A stretch of 64,000 nucleotides of DNA. It comes from Coturnix japonica (taxonomy: Eukaryota > Chordata > Aves > Galliformes > Phasianidae). A model generated the notes under the pieces. That model saw nothing but the letters and a program-made list of their open reading frames with translations, ran no database searches and was not told where the DNA came from. Positions 1-12,700 of the stretch are shown here, one piece after another. Position numbers and translations under genes: made by a program. The DNA lies in NCBI RefSeq assembly GCF_001577835.2, contig NC_029516.1:55530802-55594801 (forward strand). The letters are read 5' to 3'. Every line of letters starts with the position of its first letter. The stretch's first letter is position 1.

Positions 1-3000
1 TAAAAACCTGCACGCATTACCACTTTTTAGCAGCTCCCTTCTAGGCACCTCCCGCTATCTTCTTGCTGAAGAAGGTTATGGAAAGGAAAGGACAAGCAGG
101 TAAATGCTATTAAGATCGCTTTTGTCTTTTCTTCATTCTTATAAGGTTGCTGACTCCTGTAGAATTTTGCCAGCTGCTCGTGGCTGAACGTACACGTGTT
201 GTGTTAGAGCAGCGTGCCTGGCCTCTGCTCAGCTGCCTCCCTTGCCAGGAGCTCTCTGCCTCTATCACTCCTGAAGCAGCCAGCGGGTGCAGCTGCCTGT
301 TCCTTTGAGGTTCCCATCTGCCAGCGATGGCAGAGCTGCTGTTCTTGTAGGAGACTCAGCTCTGTGGCTGGGTGTAACATTCTCAATGAAACCAGTGGTT
401 TAATCAACATATGCGGTTGAGTGATAGCAGAATGAAGTGGATCTGAAGGAAAGGACAAGCCACACCTGAAAAAGCAAACTCATTGCAACCTTCCAAAGCT
501 GTGGGGAAGAGATCTTACATAGTGATTTCACTAATAGGATTACACATGTGAGGACTCATGAAGGAAATGATCTGAAAGCAGCTAGTACGTGCTAAGGTTC
601 TAGAATGCAGCAGTCTGTCTTTTCAACTCTTATTGTCTTTTTAGTGAAGTCATAATACATGTTTTTGCTCTAGCTTATGGCAGGTAGTAGAAGTAATAAC
701 CTTCTGACAGTGGGAAATAAAATCTTTAAAAGGTAACATTTGTTCCATGTGTTGGTACCACATAGCTTTGTACAGTCTTGCAATGAACTGGAGGGACATG
801 CTATGGTCTCAACCTGTGCAGCCTCGCTTTATATTCCTATATCTGACTAGGAAAGCCAGAGCATTGCTGTGTGAAGACACCCAGAGTCAGTGCAGTTATA
901 TACTTATCCTGCTCCAGTTTATCTTTTTCAGATCAGATGCTGCTTGTTCCCTGGGTGTTTGACAGAAAGCAAAGTTGGGATGTCCTTCTGCATGTCACTG
1001 AGTGAGGCAGGTAGCCTGTTCAGCTTTCAGTTTTTAGAATCCATTTTCCCTATATTCATAAACAAAAGGCTGGTATTGCCAGTATGTAACTTTACAATTG
1101 AATATGTGTGAAGATGTTCTTTCACATTTTAATGTGTCAAGCCAAAAATAATGCATTCTATGCTTTAACACGTCTGGTTTTCAAGTATGACCAAAGCATG
1201 TTTTAACCCAATGCAGCAATTTCATATGTAAAATGTTAATTTCTTTGTGGTGTTAAAGTAAAAACTTGCCTCCTTTGGGCAAGAGGTGGAGTTGGTGTAA
1301 TCCTTAGAGATTTTTCCTTCCTCTCACTTGAGTTATTGAATGGAGCTGAGCTGGCTGCATGGGCACACAATGCAAAAGTGATGGCAATTAAATTAAGCTG
1401 GTGTGTGCTTCAGGTTTTTTTCTTCCCCTTTACAGTGTACTATCTTGATGTAACACACTGCGGCTAGTTTCAGAATTCTAGAGGATCTGTGTTTACAAAG
1501 TAGCCTCTTGATGTAGGGTGGGAAAGGGCCTCGAACCTCCATTTCCTCTAAGTAACCAGCAGTGGGAAAGCCTTGTTCCAAGGCTTCAGTATTCAGAGTA
1601 AGCTACACTGACAAAGTGCTTCTCAGCCAAAGTGCTCGCTGTAACTGTTGCCTTTCCTTTAGTTGCTTATTTCAGCCCAATGGCTGGAGTAGCAGGGTGG
1701 TTGTACACGGCTCTGAGCTGTGAACTGAGCTGCATTAAAAATAACCGCAGGGGTGGCAGAAGGAATGTCAGGTTACATCTGAGCAGCTCCTTGATCTGAG
1801 TCAGCAGGTGGCTGTGAATCTGCGTGCCCTGACACATGGGGGAGAAGCAGCGCTGTGCTGAAACAAGCAAAGGGTGGAGATAAATGTTCCTAGCTCGTTC
1901 TTCGGTAACTTAACAGCTTGAATTAATTTTGACCTGTTGGTGTAAATCTCATTCCTTAAAGGAATCCAGAAGTTCCAGTTAGGTTCTGGTTTCATGGGTC
2001 CGTGAGTTGCTGCTTTTTGGCTTTGAGGTGTGTTTGTGAATGGACAAGCGTGTTGTGGTGGTGTTTGTGTGCTTGTGGAGGAGAGGAGGATGGAATTAAT
2101 TGCTCTTTGCAGTGAGGAATGCTGGCTGTGGAGAGTTCTGGTATATACCCAGTTCCTGGGGTGTGTGCTGGCATGGCGGTTGGTGCAGCCACCTGGCAAA
2201 CCTGACTAGAATACTTGTGTCCCTGGGGAGAGTAGCCTGCACAGTGTCAGCTGGTCTTTTGATTATTTATTTCTGTGGAGGATCACGTTTCTTATCAGGT
2301 TTGCTGTGTAGCTGCAGTGTGCAGACAGGTGGTACCTTGAAAGCATCAATTGCAGCCTGACTGTTAGTGTCAGCTGGTGGCTTATAAAACCACTTCAGCT
2401 CTCCTGCTCTTACTAAGTATCTTGAGTGCACCACTGGCTTTGCACATCCTCTTTCAGTATTCTTCAGACTTGCTTCAAGTTACAGCTCTTCCCTAGTGTT
2501 GCACTACAAATGTAGCTTTGCTTACGTAATTTGGTGAAGCATTTGCTCTGTTTTATGACTTCTTGCCTTACAGCAGCCTTAAATACTTGTCCAGAAGCTG
2601 GTGCAGCTCAAAGATTTTGAGACCCTTTGTTTAGGAATATCAACTTCAAATGCTGCTCTGTGAAGAGCCATTCTCCTCTTAGTTGATGCTGCAGAAGATG
2701 ATCCAGCTGTCCTTTATGCTGGGTGAACTGCAAGGTGGCTGTGCAGTCACCTCACAGAATCACAGAATGACCCGGGTTGGAAGGGACCTCAAGGATCATG
2801 TAGTTCCAACCCCCCTGCCTGGCAGGGCCACCAAACATACACCATTACTAGATCAGGTTGCCCAGGGCCCCATCCAACCTGGTCTTGAACACCTCCAAGG
2901 ACGGGGCATCATCTCCTTGGAGAGGACCTGGTTCTGCTGGCTGTGTGGGTGACAGCGCCCATGCAAAGCAGTGTGGAGCAGGGGGACAGACCTACTCCTT

Positions 3001-3578
3001 TCAGCAGCAGGATGAGCTTAAAAGGGTATAATGGGCTTCTGAATCGTTGCTCAAGCTGTATTTCATAGGCAGGCTAAGGGTTTGAGTGAAACCTGAACCC
3101 TAACAATTTTTTCTTGTGTGGTAGATGTTGATAATTAATTCAGAGTTTGTAATTTATTTCCTATCTGAGGGCCAGTGCTTCTTTCTGTAAGCTGAATTGT
3201 TGATAAGAAGTCCTTAAGGCAGAGAAGTTGGTTAATACTTCGCTCTGGTTAAGTGTTCTTTAATATGTTCGGTTATGGCTCTCGTGTGAAGTCTGAATAG
3301 TTATAATGTTGTACATTTAAAGAAGCTTACATTTTCTAGGTTAACATTTATGAGAAAAGAGGAAAAAAAAAACAATTCTATTCAATGATTTTGCAGTTCA
3401 CTGGAATAGAAAAGATTTTGTCCTTAAGACTATTTCATCTGTATGCTTATGCTGGGACATGGTTCCGTTAGCAATGCCTTTAATTCAGCTTACCTTGATT
3501 TACAAAACAACTTATCTTCCCAGAACTCTATTTACAGCTTCAGTACTTCTTAATTCACAGTAATCATCTGTATTACAG
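1..3578 (+). other. MKRN1: MKRN1 intron 1 (right part)
   Basis: This is noncoding DNA ending in a normal acceptor (polypyrimidine stretch, then ...TATTACAG at 3571-3578). There is no CpG-rich promoter here. MKRN1 exon 1, which in human encodes about 60 N-terminal residues ending at the first Cys of zinc finger 1, therefore lies left of the window. The only recognisable element is one CR1 fragment at 2752-2912. I see no other gene, RNA or conserved motif. Confidence 0.85.
2752..2912 (-). repeat. CR1 LINE 3' end, young copy
   Basis: The copy starts with a CACAGAATCACAGAATG-type tail repeat, then GGGTTGGAAGGGACCTCAAG and the CR1 3' end read in reverse. It breaks off abruptly after GGACGGGGCATC. 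It closely matches the copies at 59632 and, inverted, at 35232, marking a young subfamily. Confidence 0.93.
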
Positions 3579-3707
3579 GTATTTCATGCATGGAGTCTGC
3601 AAGGAAGGAGACAACTGTCGCTACTCTCACGACCTGTCCACTGGTCAGTCTGCCATGGTGTGCAGGTATTATCAGCGTGGATGCTGTGCTTATGGAGATC
3701 ACTGCAG
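3579..3707 (+). CDS. MKRN1: MKRN1 exon 2
   Basis: The 129-nt exon lies between TTACAG and the donor GTAAAG. It starts with the third base of a split Arg codon and ends with two bases of another (phase 2 on both sides). It encodes [18 protein letters not shown], which is CCCH finger 1 minus its first Cys, a short linker, and most of finger 2. Confidence 0.96.
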
Positions 3708-6700
3708 GTAAAGAGATGCTACTCACTGTGCTGTAGGAGTAACTTCACTTGGAGTTCCTAGGTAGAGAGCTCAGCATCGAAACTTCATAGTTCTACAAAA
3801 ATCAGTGTATTTCACCAATGGCTTTCTCTTACTAAAGGATGATAGTGTTTACTATGTGAGGTAAAGAGAGAACCAGCCTTCAGAAAAGCAGTGGTTGTCA
3901 AGGTGTGTTTTTGTTTGTGGTTTGTTTTGTTAATGGTATGAGTGTAGATGAAAGGAAATCTGGGACTACGTTCAGACTAGCTGAACTGATGACTAACATT
4001 TGTACAATTACGTTAAAACAGGCATGATTTTTTGTATTGCATCTCTCTTCAGAAATTGCTGTTCTGACAGACTGTCACTTTTGAAGAAGTAACTAGGCTG
4101 TAGTCATGTAGGTTTTTAAAATGCCCGTCTAAATCAGCCCTGTATTGAGAGGCCATAAATTAACCTGTACTGTTGAAAAAGAGAAGAACAAAATGAAAGA
4201 ATGAATAAAGGAAAGTAATGCTTTCCTAGCATAGCAAAGCTTTATAAGTGCATAGGGTTCTTTTTTGTCACTGAAGTTCTCTGTATTACAACTTACCAAG
4301 AGTTTTAAGACTGTTGATTGTTGTAGCTCCTATGGGTGATTAAATATTTGCATCATGACCTCATGTGGCAGCTGTAGTTTGCTTTTCCTGCATGTTTAGT
4401 ATATTGTAATAATGTATAAGAAAGATAATGGAAGGTAAGTCTGTAGTCTTCTGTATGTCTGCAAGTGCTACTTTCATGGTCATGTACATCAGTGGTCTCC
4501 AAACTTTTTGTTACTTGTATATGGAATAAAGAAAGTGAATCTTTCTAGCATGTGCCTCTAATGGATGTATATTTGCTGCTAAATTATACAGATGTACTAT
4601 GTTACTATTACATTACACACATCATAAAACATGGATAAAATAAATCACACAGTTGCAGGGGTTGAAAGGGGCCTCGAGATCACTGAGTCCAGTGCCCTGC
4701 CATGGTATGTACCCTACAATAGGTTGCACAGGTGGGTGTCTGGATTGTCTTGAATATCTCTACAGGAGGCTCTGCAACCTGAGTGCACTGTTACCCTGAC
4801 AGAGAAGAATTTCTTCTGCATGTTAGAACAGAACTTCAAGTTTTAGGTCATCGCTGCTTGTCCTATCGCTAACTGCCACTGAGAGGAGCCTGGCCTTATC
4901 TGTTTGCCTTCCACCTCCCTTTAGATATTAATAAACATTAATCAGATCCCCTCTCAGTCTTTTTTTTTTTTTCCCAGGCTGAACAGACCCAGGTTAGTCA
5001 GCCTATCCTCAAAGGGCCTGAAGCATCTCCCATTTATCATCTCTGTGGCCCCGCACTGGAATCCTAGGAGATCCTTGTCTTTTTAGAATGGTGGAGCTCA
5101 GAACTGGACACAGCTCTCCAGATGTGGCCTCAGCAGGGAAGAGTAGAGGGGAAGGATCATCTCCTTTGACTGGCTGGCCACACTGTTTTCAGTGTACCCA
5201 GAATACTGTAGGCCTTCTTGGCCACAAGGGCAACATAAGATTAGGTTAAGATAAAGATTAAAATATTTTTAAAACATTGTTTTAATTTATAAACTGTACA
5301 GAAAATGTTGTACTCTCACTAAAACTATAATTTTATGGAGAGTGCTGTGGTTCCATATACCTCATTATCTTTGGAAATCATCAGTTTTATCACTTGGATA
5401 TGGCAATTGGAAGGTCAGGTTCCAAGTTCCTTCTGTGGATACTTGGACTTAACAATTGTTATAAGGCTTTTAGTGAATCTAAGGCCTATTGAAACTCTTC
5501 TGTTAGAAGATTCTTAAATGTGTTACAAAACTGTTTCCAAGCTTTTTTCAACATACAGCTGCAAGAATATTTACTTGTAACACACCTGCATTGTCTTTGA
5601 CAATAAAATTGTCTCACCATGGTAGTGAGACCATTACAAACAGTCATCTCCACAGCACAAGAAATTAAGTGTACTACAAAACGTCCTTTCTACCTCAAAG
5701 GGACTAATTGTGCTTATCTGTTGAAGATGTTTACTGGGTAGCATACTGGGCACAGCTACCTCTCATTGCAGAGTAGGTCAACAGATAAGCAGCACTTGTT
5801 GTATTGTGAAAGAAAAAATGTGCAACTCATCTTTAGAACTGTTAAGCGACTTATCATGAAATAACCAGCAAACCAGTGTGTGGTACGAAAGGTTTTCCTC
5901 ACCGCTCCCTTTCTCATTACAAAGCATTGGAAGATTTCACTATTGAAATGTTCAAGTTTTGTAGAGTTAACAGTATTAATGGCACAATAGTGTTTTGTTC
6001 CAGCTTTTTTGCTGTATCTTTCCTATGAATGATGTGCGGTGAATGAATTTCACTTGTTTCTATCCCTGTACTCTTACCTGGAAATACTGTTACAGTTAAT
6101 GCAGCTCTTCCTTCAGTGATTAAACTCACCCAGCTTTTCCTGTAAAACATCATTTTTAATAGAGTACTCGCTTAACTGTTGAGAATACATCTCTAATGTG
6201 TCTCCTTAGTGGCTTACAGAAATGCAGTTCATGTATTTCATTGTTGCAACATAATCTAGGGAATGCCATAAGCTGAAGCGTTATTAGTAACATATTTTCA
6301 GTCACCTCTATTGTGAACCTTGAACATTGTATAGCTTGTTCTAGTACTTGATTCTTCCAATCTTCAGCAGAGTTCTCTGTCTCCCAGCAGTGTTTGCTGA
6401 CAGAGAAGTACTTGTGTTTGTTGATATGTTGCTTTCCACGTGTTGTTTCTGCCATCAGGGAAAACAAGCGTTCTGATTTGTATGTAGCTTTTTGTCAAAC
6501 AAAAAACAACTATAGAAGTTTATCTTCCTGTTTGGGATGCTTAGATCAAGTCCTGTCACTGCGATGGTTTAATACTGTTGTTGTCAAATATCTGAAGACA
6601 CAACATACGCTTAAGGCAAGAATCATGAACAATAGTGAATCTATTTCAAATCCTCCCCTCAGTAATTTTGGTTGCATCCCTTTCCCTAGCCCTGTGTCCC

Positions 6701-9700
6701 CTAGAAGTTCTTGTCAGAGCTGATTCTTCTAGTCTGAGCTCTTCCTCAACCACATGACGAAGGTAAAAACAACTGCAACCTAATCAGACCTGATGTCATA
6801 TCGTTGTTTTGTGTTCACATCATTGGGATTCTCTTAAATCCACAATTACTTTGCAGAAATCTTTTTTAACCTCTTGTTTGTTTTGTGAGAGTTTAACTTA
6901 AAAATGGATAATGTAATCTGTGACTGTCTGGTAAGGCAGATGCAAACTGCAATATCAGTGTACTAAAGCAAGCAAGCAAGGGCACTGCTGTTAGTCCCTC
7001 CACGTTGTGGCACACCTGCTCTTCCTTCAGGACACCGTATGTACTGTGTGTGACAGGGGATCCTTTGACATACAAACTGAGTAAGAGCACCAACCTTGCT
7101 CCATACATTTTATACTAAAAGCTTGAGTTCTTTAGTATAATTTTAGATTTTAAAAGATCCTACTATTTTCTTCCTGAGTTCCAGTGGATTATCTTGTATA
7201 ATGCCTGGGGTGGACATGCTTTGCTTTGGAAACCACTCACAAAGAGGACTGCAGGCTTGCCTTTTAATTTGTGCTTCATAGCATCACTGAGATTTTAGAG
7301 CTGACATTTGGTTGGGTGTATTTCTTCAATATGCAAGAGCTGCAATGCTTAATTGTTTTCAACCCGACACAAGGCAAATGAATCACAGTTGCTTAAAGGT
7401 TTTATATAATCTCCCAAGAATTCCCTCCTTTTATCCTTGAAATTAGTCAGCAGATATCTAAGACTCTGTGGGGGAAAATGGATTATGTCTCTTAGTGTAC
7501 TAGCTGCTGGAAGGCAGATTTCTGAGAGAAATGGCACTTATCTGTTGTTTGTGGGTGGTAGGGATCAAAGTGTTCTGAGCATCATTTTCCACAGTAAATT
7601 GAAGAAGGTGTTAGAAATAATTACTGAAGCCAACATAACATCTGATTGAGGCAGGGTGCTAAGACAGTTCAGTTTAGGTCACGTTGTCTGGACCACTGGC
7701 CACTCAAGTTTTGAGTATCTGCAAGAATAAAGGTTGTGTAGCTTCTCTGGGCATCTCCTAAAGCATTTAACTGATTTCATGGTAAACTTACAGTAGAAAC
7801 TTACAGTAGTTTCCCACTTTAAACTTATTAGCCTTTAACCTATCACTACATCTCTGGGAAGAGTGGCTCCCTCTTTTCTGTGCCTTCCCATTGAATAGTT
7901 GAGGACAGCAATATCTGTCTTTAGTCTCTTAAAAGCTAAATTAACTTGCTTCATTCAGAAATACTGCACATATGTAGTAGGTAATGAGCAATTTGGGACG
8001 TAGTCAAAGTTCATTTTTTTGTAAGTTAAATGAAAATTGCATACATCGCTCAATTTCTTACAAAAAGGAATAGGGTTCCTGAGGCAGTGCTGACGTGTTA
8101 TGCAAGTGGACTCGATTCTCTTAAAGGGTCATCTGGCATTTTCTTCCAAGCCTTTCCTAGATCTTCACTATAGCGTGTTAACATCTAAATTGGTTTGCTT
8201 CCAATTTTTCAGGCAGCTTTGTGGGGGAGTTTTCTTGTTAGGGGTTGACATTATGTTTTTTTAACTTGTTAGATATGAACACACCAAGCCGCTGATGCAG
8301 GAAGAAGAAGAGACTACTGTGAATCCAGCTGAAAAACCTTATCCCTCAGTATCCTCAGACCTCGCATCACTCCCCGAAACTGTTGAAGAAGATATTATTG
8401 AGATAGAAGATGAAAATATAGACCTGGCAGCTGCTGGAGTAGGTGCTGAAGACTGGGTGAATGCTGTAGAGTTTGTTCCTGGGCAGCCATACTGTGGACG
8501 TGGTAAGCTGAGCATGGGGTAATGGTAAATTTCTCTCAAGGGTCAATGGTTTCTGTGTAGCGCATTTATTTTAATGCTTCTGGTTTATTGAGTACAGCTG
8601 TCCATATGTATGAATCACTTCAACTGTTTTTTTGTTAAGTTCTACTTGATTTTTTTCTGGCGTGAATAGTAGGATCATTTTAAATCAGTTCTTACTGCTG
8701 TATCGGTGTTCTAAAACCAGGTATACATAAGGATGTAAATTGTGTGAGTACTGTGAAAGATGTCTAGTGGAGGTGCAGATTCCTGTCAGATGACTCCTAA
8801 CCAAGTACTTGTTTTCATGACTCCCATAGCGATCCAGACCAGAAACTGAAGATCATTTATTGTAGTTACTTTTCTGAGACTTGATTTCATAGTACTGTGA
8901 TGGCTCATGAGGGGAATGAGATTGCAAAAGCTCATCATGTTGGCCCAGATAGTTTAACATGCCATACCTATAATTTACTTTCCTTGCAGAAAGGTTGCAC
9001 AAAGATATCAAATTCAGGCAAAAAGTGGGTGCATGTGTTTAGTCTAATCTCTAATATCAGACTCTCTAAAACTGAGTACGTATGGCCAGGAATAGTCAAA
9101 TAATGATTAAAACAAAACCTGATATTTTATGCCCAGAATAAGGTTTGTTACATAGTGCTCAGATTATACTACTTAGCATTGTTTGTCTTTTACTATTAGA
9201 CAGGACATTCTGCTAATGCAAATGATTCTGATTTGCGACTAAGCGTTGTATCTTGACAGCGAGCTCAGTGAACAAAATAGTGACAATTCTTCAGATACTC
9301 AATTCTTAGGTACAGATGCACCACATTTCCATGCTTGTTCCACTGCTACAGCTGCCAGATGTTCTGAAGTAATTGAAGGTAGTAGAATGGCAGAGATATA
9401 AGCGCAACACTGAATTGTGTTGCTCTTTCCTGCTTTGATCAGAATAAAAGATAATAATTCAACTGGGAGGGACCTACAAGAATCTAGTCCAGCTGCCTGA
9501 CCACTTCAGGGCTAACCAGAGTGTGCTCAGCTTCTCTTCACAGAACATGCCTTCCAGCCCTTTTACTAGCTTTGTTGCCCTCCTCTGGATGCATTCAAGT
9601 ATCTTAACATCCTTTTTATATTGTGGACTCAGTATTTGAGGTGGTGCTGCACCAGCAGTGAATGCAGTGGGAGACTGCCTTTTTTTTTTGACTGGCTGGT

Positions 9701-12700
9701 TATGAAGGCACTCCAAAGTGCAGTTTGCCTTCTTGACTACCAGATGTATGTGCTTGTTAAGAATTGTTCCAATGCATAAGTAAGTGTATGAATTGAAGAT
9801 AATTAACTGGTCTGCGCTGGATTACTTTCCTTCAGTATTTTTAGAACTTCAGGTATCTGACCTCTGTCTTGCATCAGTTTTTCCTTACCGAAGGTTCATT
9901 AGGGCATAGATCTTTCCTCTAGAATTCTGGAGGTCTGAAGTCTGTTGCATCAAGTTCAGATATACAGAAGAGAATCTTCCTGTGTATGTATATCTCCCTG
10001 GGATTATCAGGAAAATGGTCTGGAGGAGTGTGGATCTGGAGTACAAGAGAAAAGAGGGGAAAAAAAAGTGGAACTCAAATATTCAGGAATGTTGCTTAGG
10101 TATTTTTTATAAAGATTTTAGTCTGAAAACATCAAAAAGAGGGTTGTAGATACTCTTGTTGAGCTTCACATTAATTGCTATAGTATGTCTGTGTTTTGAG
10201 AGGTATCTGCTTATAATTTCTACAGAGAATCATAGAATGGTTTGGGTTGGGAGGGACCTTAAAGCTTATACAGTCCCAACCTCCTGCTGTGGGCAGGGCT
10301 GCCACCCAGCAGCTCAGGCTGCCCAGGGCCCCGTCCAGCCTGACCCTGAATGTCTCCAGAGATGGGGTATCCACACGGGCTGATTAGGAGGTGAGTTTAG
10401 CCTTTAATACCACAGGTTGGAGTTTTTGAACAGCGTCACTAAAGGAATAAAAGATTCTGCTTTGTAGCTGGTCTAAGGCTTAATAACTTTCTTAAATTAT
10501 GATACTGCAGAGTTTAAGGATTGTCTGGAAGTGCTTATGTTCAGAAGTCTTGTTAGTGTTTGGAGTATAATGCTCCTGACTGTCAGTCAGATTGAATTCT
10601 TGGTTTTCCTTATTTTTTGAGGCAAGAAACAGATGCTTTAAAACAATTCTTTCCCAATTCAGATTCTGTGTATTGAATTCCCGCAGAATGAAGACATACT
10701 TGCTGTCTTTCACTGTAGAGAAACTTATGTTCCTTTTAAATGATGGACCTGCCAGCAGGAAGGAGTGTCGTGGTTTTATTGAAAATGTCTTCTAATAGGA
10801 TATTCTAATCAAGTATATACCTGTCCTGCTACATAAATTGAAGACTGGAAAATTTTGTGTGGAAAATACTTCGTTAAACTATTTGGGTTGGATTTAAGTA
10901 GACCAGAGTGCTTTTGTTCTGTATGCCATATAAGGGGAAACAAAAGTAATTGGAATAATCCTACTAAGAGCTGAGCGTTTGAATGTGATGTAGACTGAAG
11001 CTGGAGAGTGCAAGCTCTTGAAAGCAAATGCTACTTACTTCATGGGCACAGCTTCATCTTGACAGAGTAGATAATATCTTAATGCCTTAATTGAGTTTTT
11101 CAGAACTTGAGAGATATTCCTCAGCTTAGAAATTCTGTTATCATCCACTTTAGTAGGAGCTAGTAGCCTCATTATTTTCCATATACATTTGGGCTCTAAA
11201 AATGCGGCATGATTAGAGAGTTCTAAAACTTAACAAGCTTGCAACCTCTATGTAGCTCTTCAATATAAACAGGTGGATTTGCTGAATGAATCTGCTGGCA
11301 GAGGTAGAGACATTGCGCTTCTCAGTGCAGCTGTTTCTTGGCTCGGTTTTCAGGTTGGCATAGCTACGGTCTGGGTCTGTGGGCTGAAGATCTCTTTGCA
11401 GCTCAAGCATCAGATGTGCTCTTAGCATTGTTCAGTTTGGTCCAAAACTTACCCGGTTCATATATTGAGATTGTTGCATGATGAGAGCCGAAGTGTCAAA
11501 AGCAGGAGTTGTTTGTAGTGAGGCTGTTTTCAAAAGTGCACTCTTTAGCACATGCTAAAGCACTGAAGTGAGACTTGCATGTAGTATTACTCTGAGTTTT
11601 GAAACTGGCTTGAGTGTTGAAAGTAGGTTGAGTGTAAGGCAATGGGATGCTATGTTACCTTTGTACCATAGTCATAACTTAATCCCCAGAATGATTTAGT
11701 CACCCATCTTGGCTGTGAAATGAAACTGGATTATATTGCAGGTCCTTTCCAAGTGAAATGGAGAATGGGAGGTCAGCTTTCTGGGATCTAACCTACTGAA
11801 GAGTAGTGGCTTTGAAAATAGCGGGCAGAATCATAGAAGATAAGTGAGGAGTGTTTGGATGTGGAACTGCTGAGACTGTGACTTCTAAGTTTCTCTAATT
11901 TGACTTTCAAAGATAGAGCAAAACAGTGCAGTAGGTTCAAGAGTTACACATGTAGGGTTTCAGATTGTGGAAAAGGTAAGACAAGAAGGAAAAAAACTGA
12001 TTTCATTTTCATAGAAATACAGCTGTAGCTGAGATGAAGTGCTGGGAAAGCATGGAGGACTGGGACTGAAAAATGAGGTCACTTTCAGCATGTTTTCCCC
12101 CTCCTATAATGTCGTACTTTTAAAGTGCCTGAAGGCGTTATTAAAGATCGCCATTCACAGAGCTATATCTTAATGTCTTGACCTTTAGATGACAAGAACT
12201 GGTTGTGCTTTGGACACAAGGATGGTAGTAGCATGTACCTAGCTAGAATTTACTAGCTACACTCCATATTCTGCTTGTTGCTTTTAGTGGTGGTGTTGTG
12301 TTATTTGCTGTTGCTCCTTAAATAATTCAGTATATTCATTTTTGCCAAGGTTTGAAGCTCTGCTCTCTCTTTTTGTGGCCCAGCGTAGAAAATGAATGGG
12401 ATTGTAAGTCAGTCTTTGGGGGATAAGACTTCAGAACCTTTCTTCTCAAAAGAACCTCAGCTAAGAAGCTCTTTGTCAAAACTTTATCAAGAAAGGTTTT
12501 ATAAAGGATATCCTTCAGAGGAGCACAGGTGACTCTGGAAACTTTCTCCATTAAGAAAAGCTTCAAGTGTACCTCTGCTTCAAAGTATACGTTTTCCAGG
12601 GATATAGGATTGCCTTGAGCAAAAGATTATCTTGCCAGCCCCATTTCAAAGAGGTGCTGTAGCAGTAGGATCCTTTGAAACTCAACTGTATTTCTCTGGT

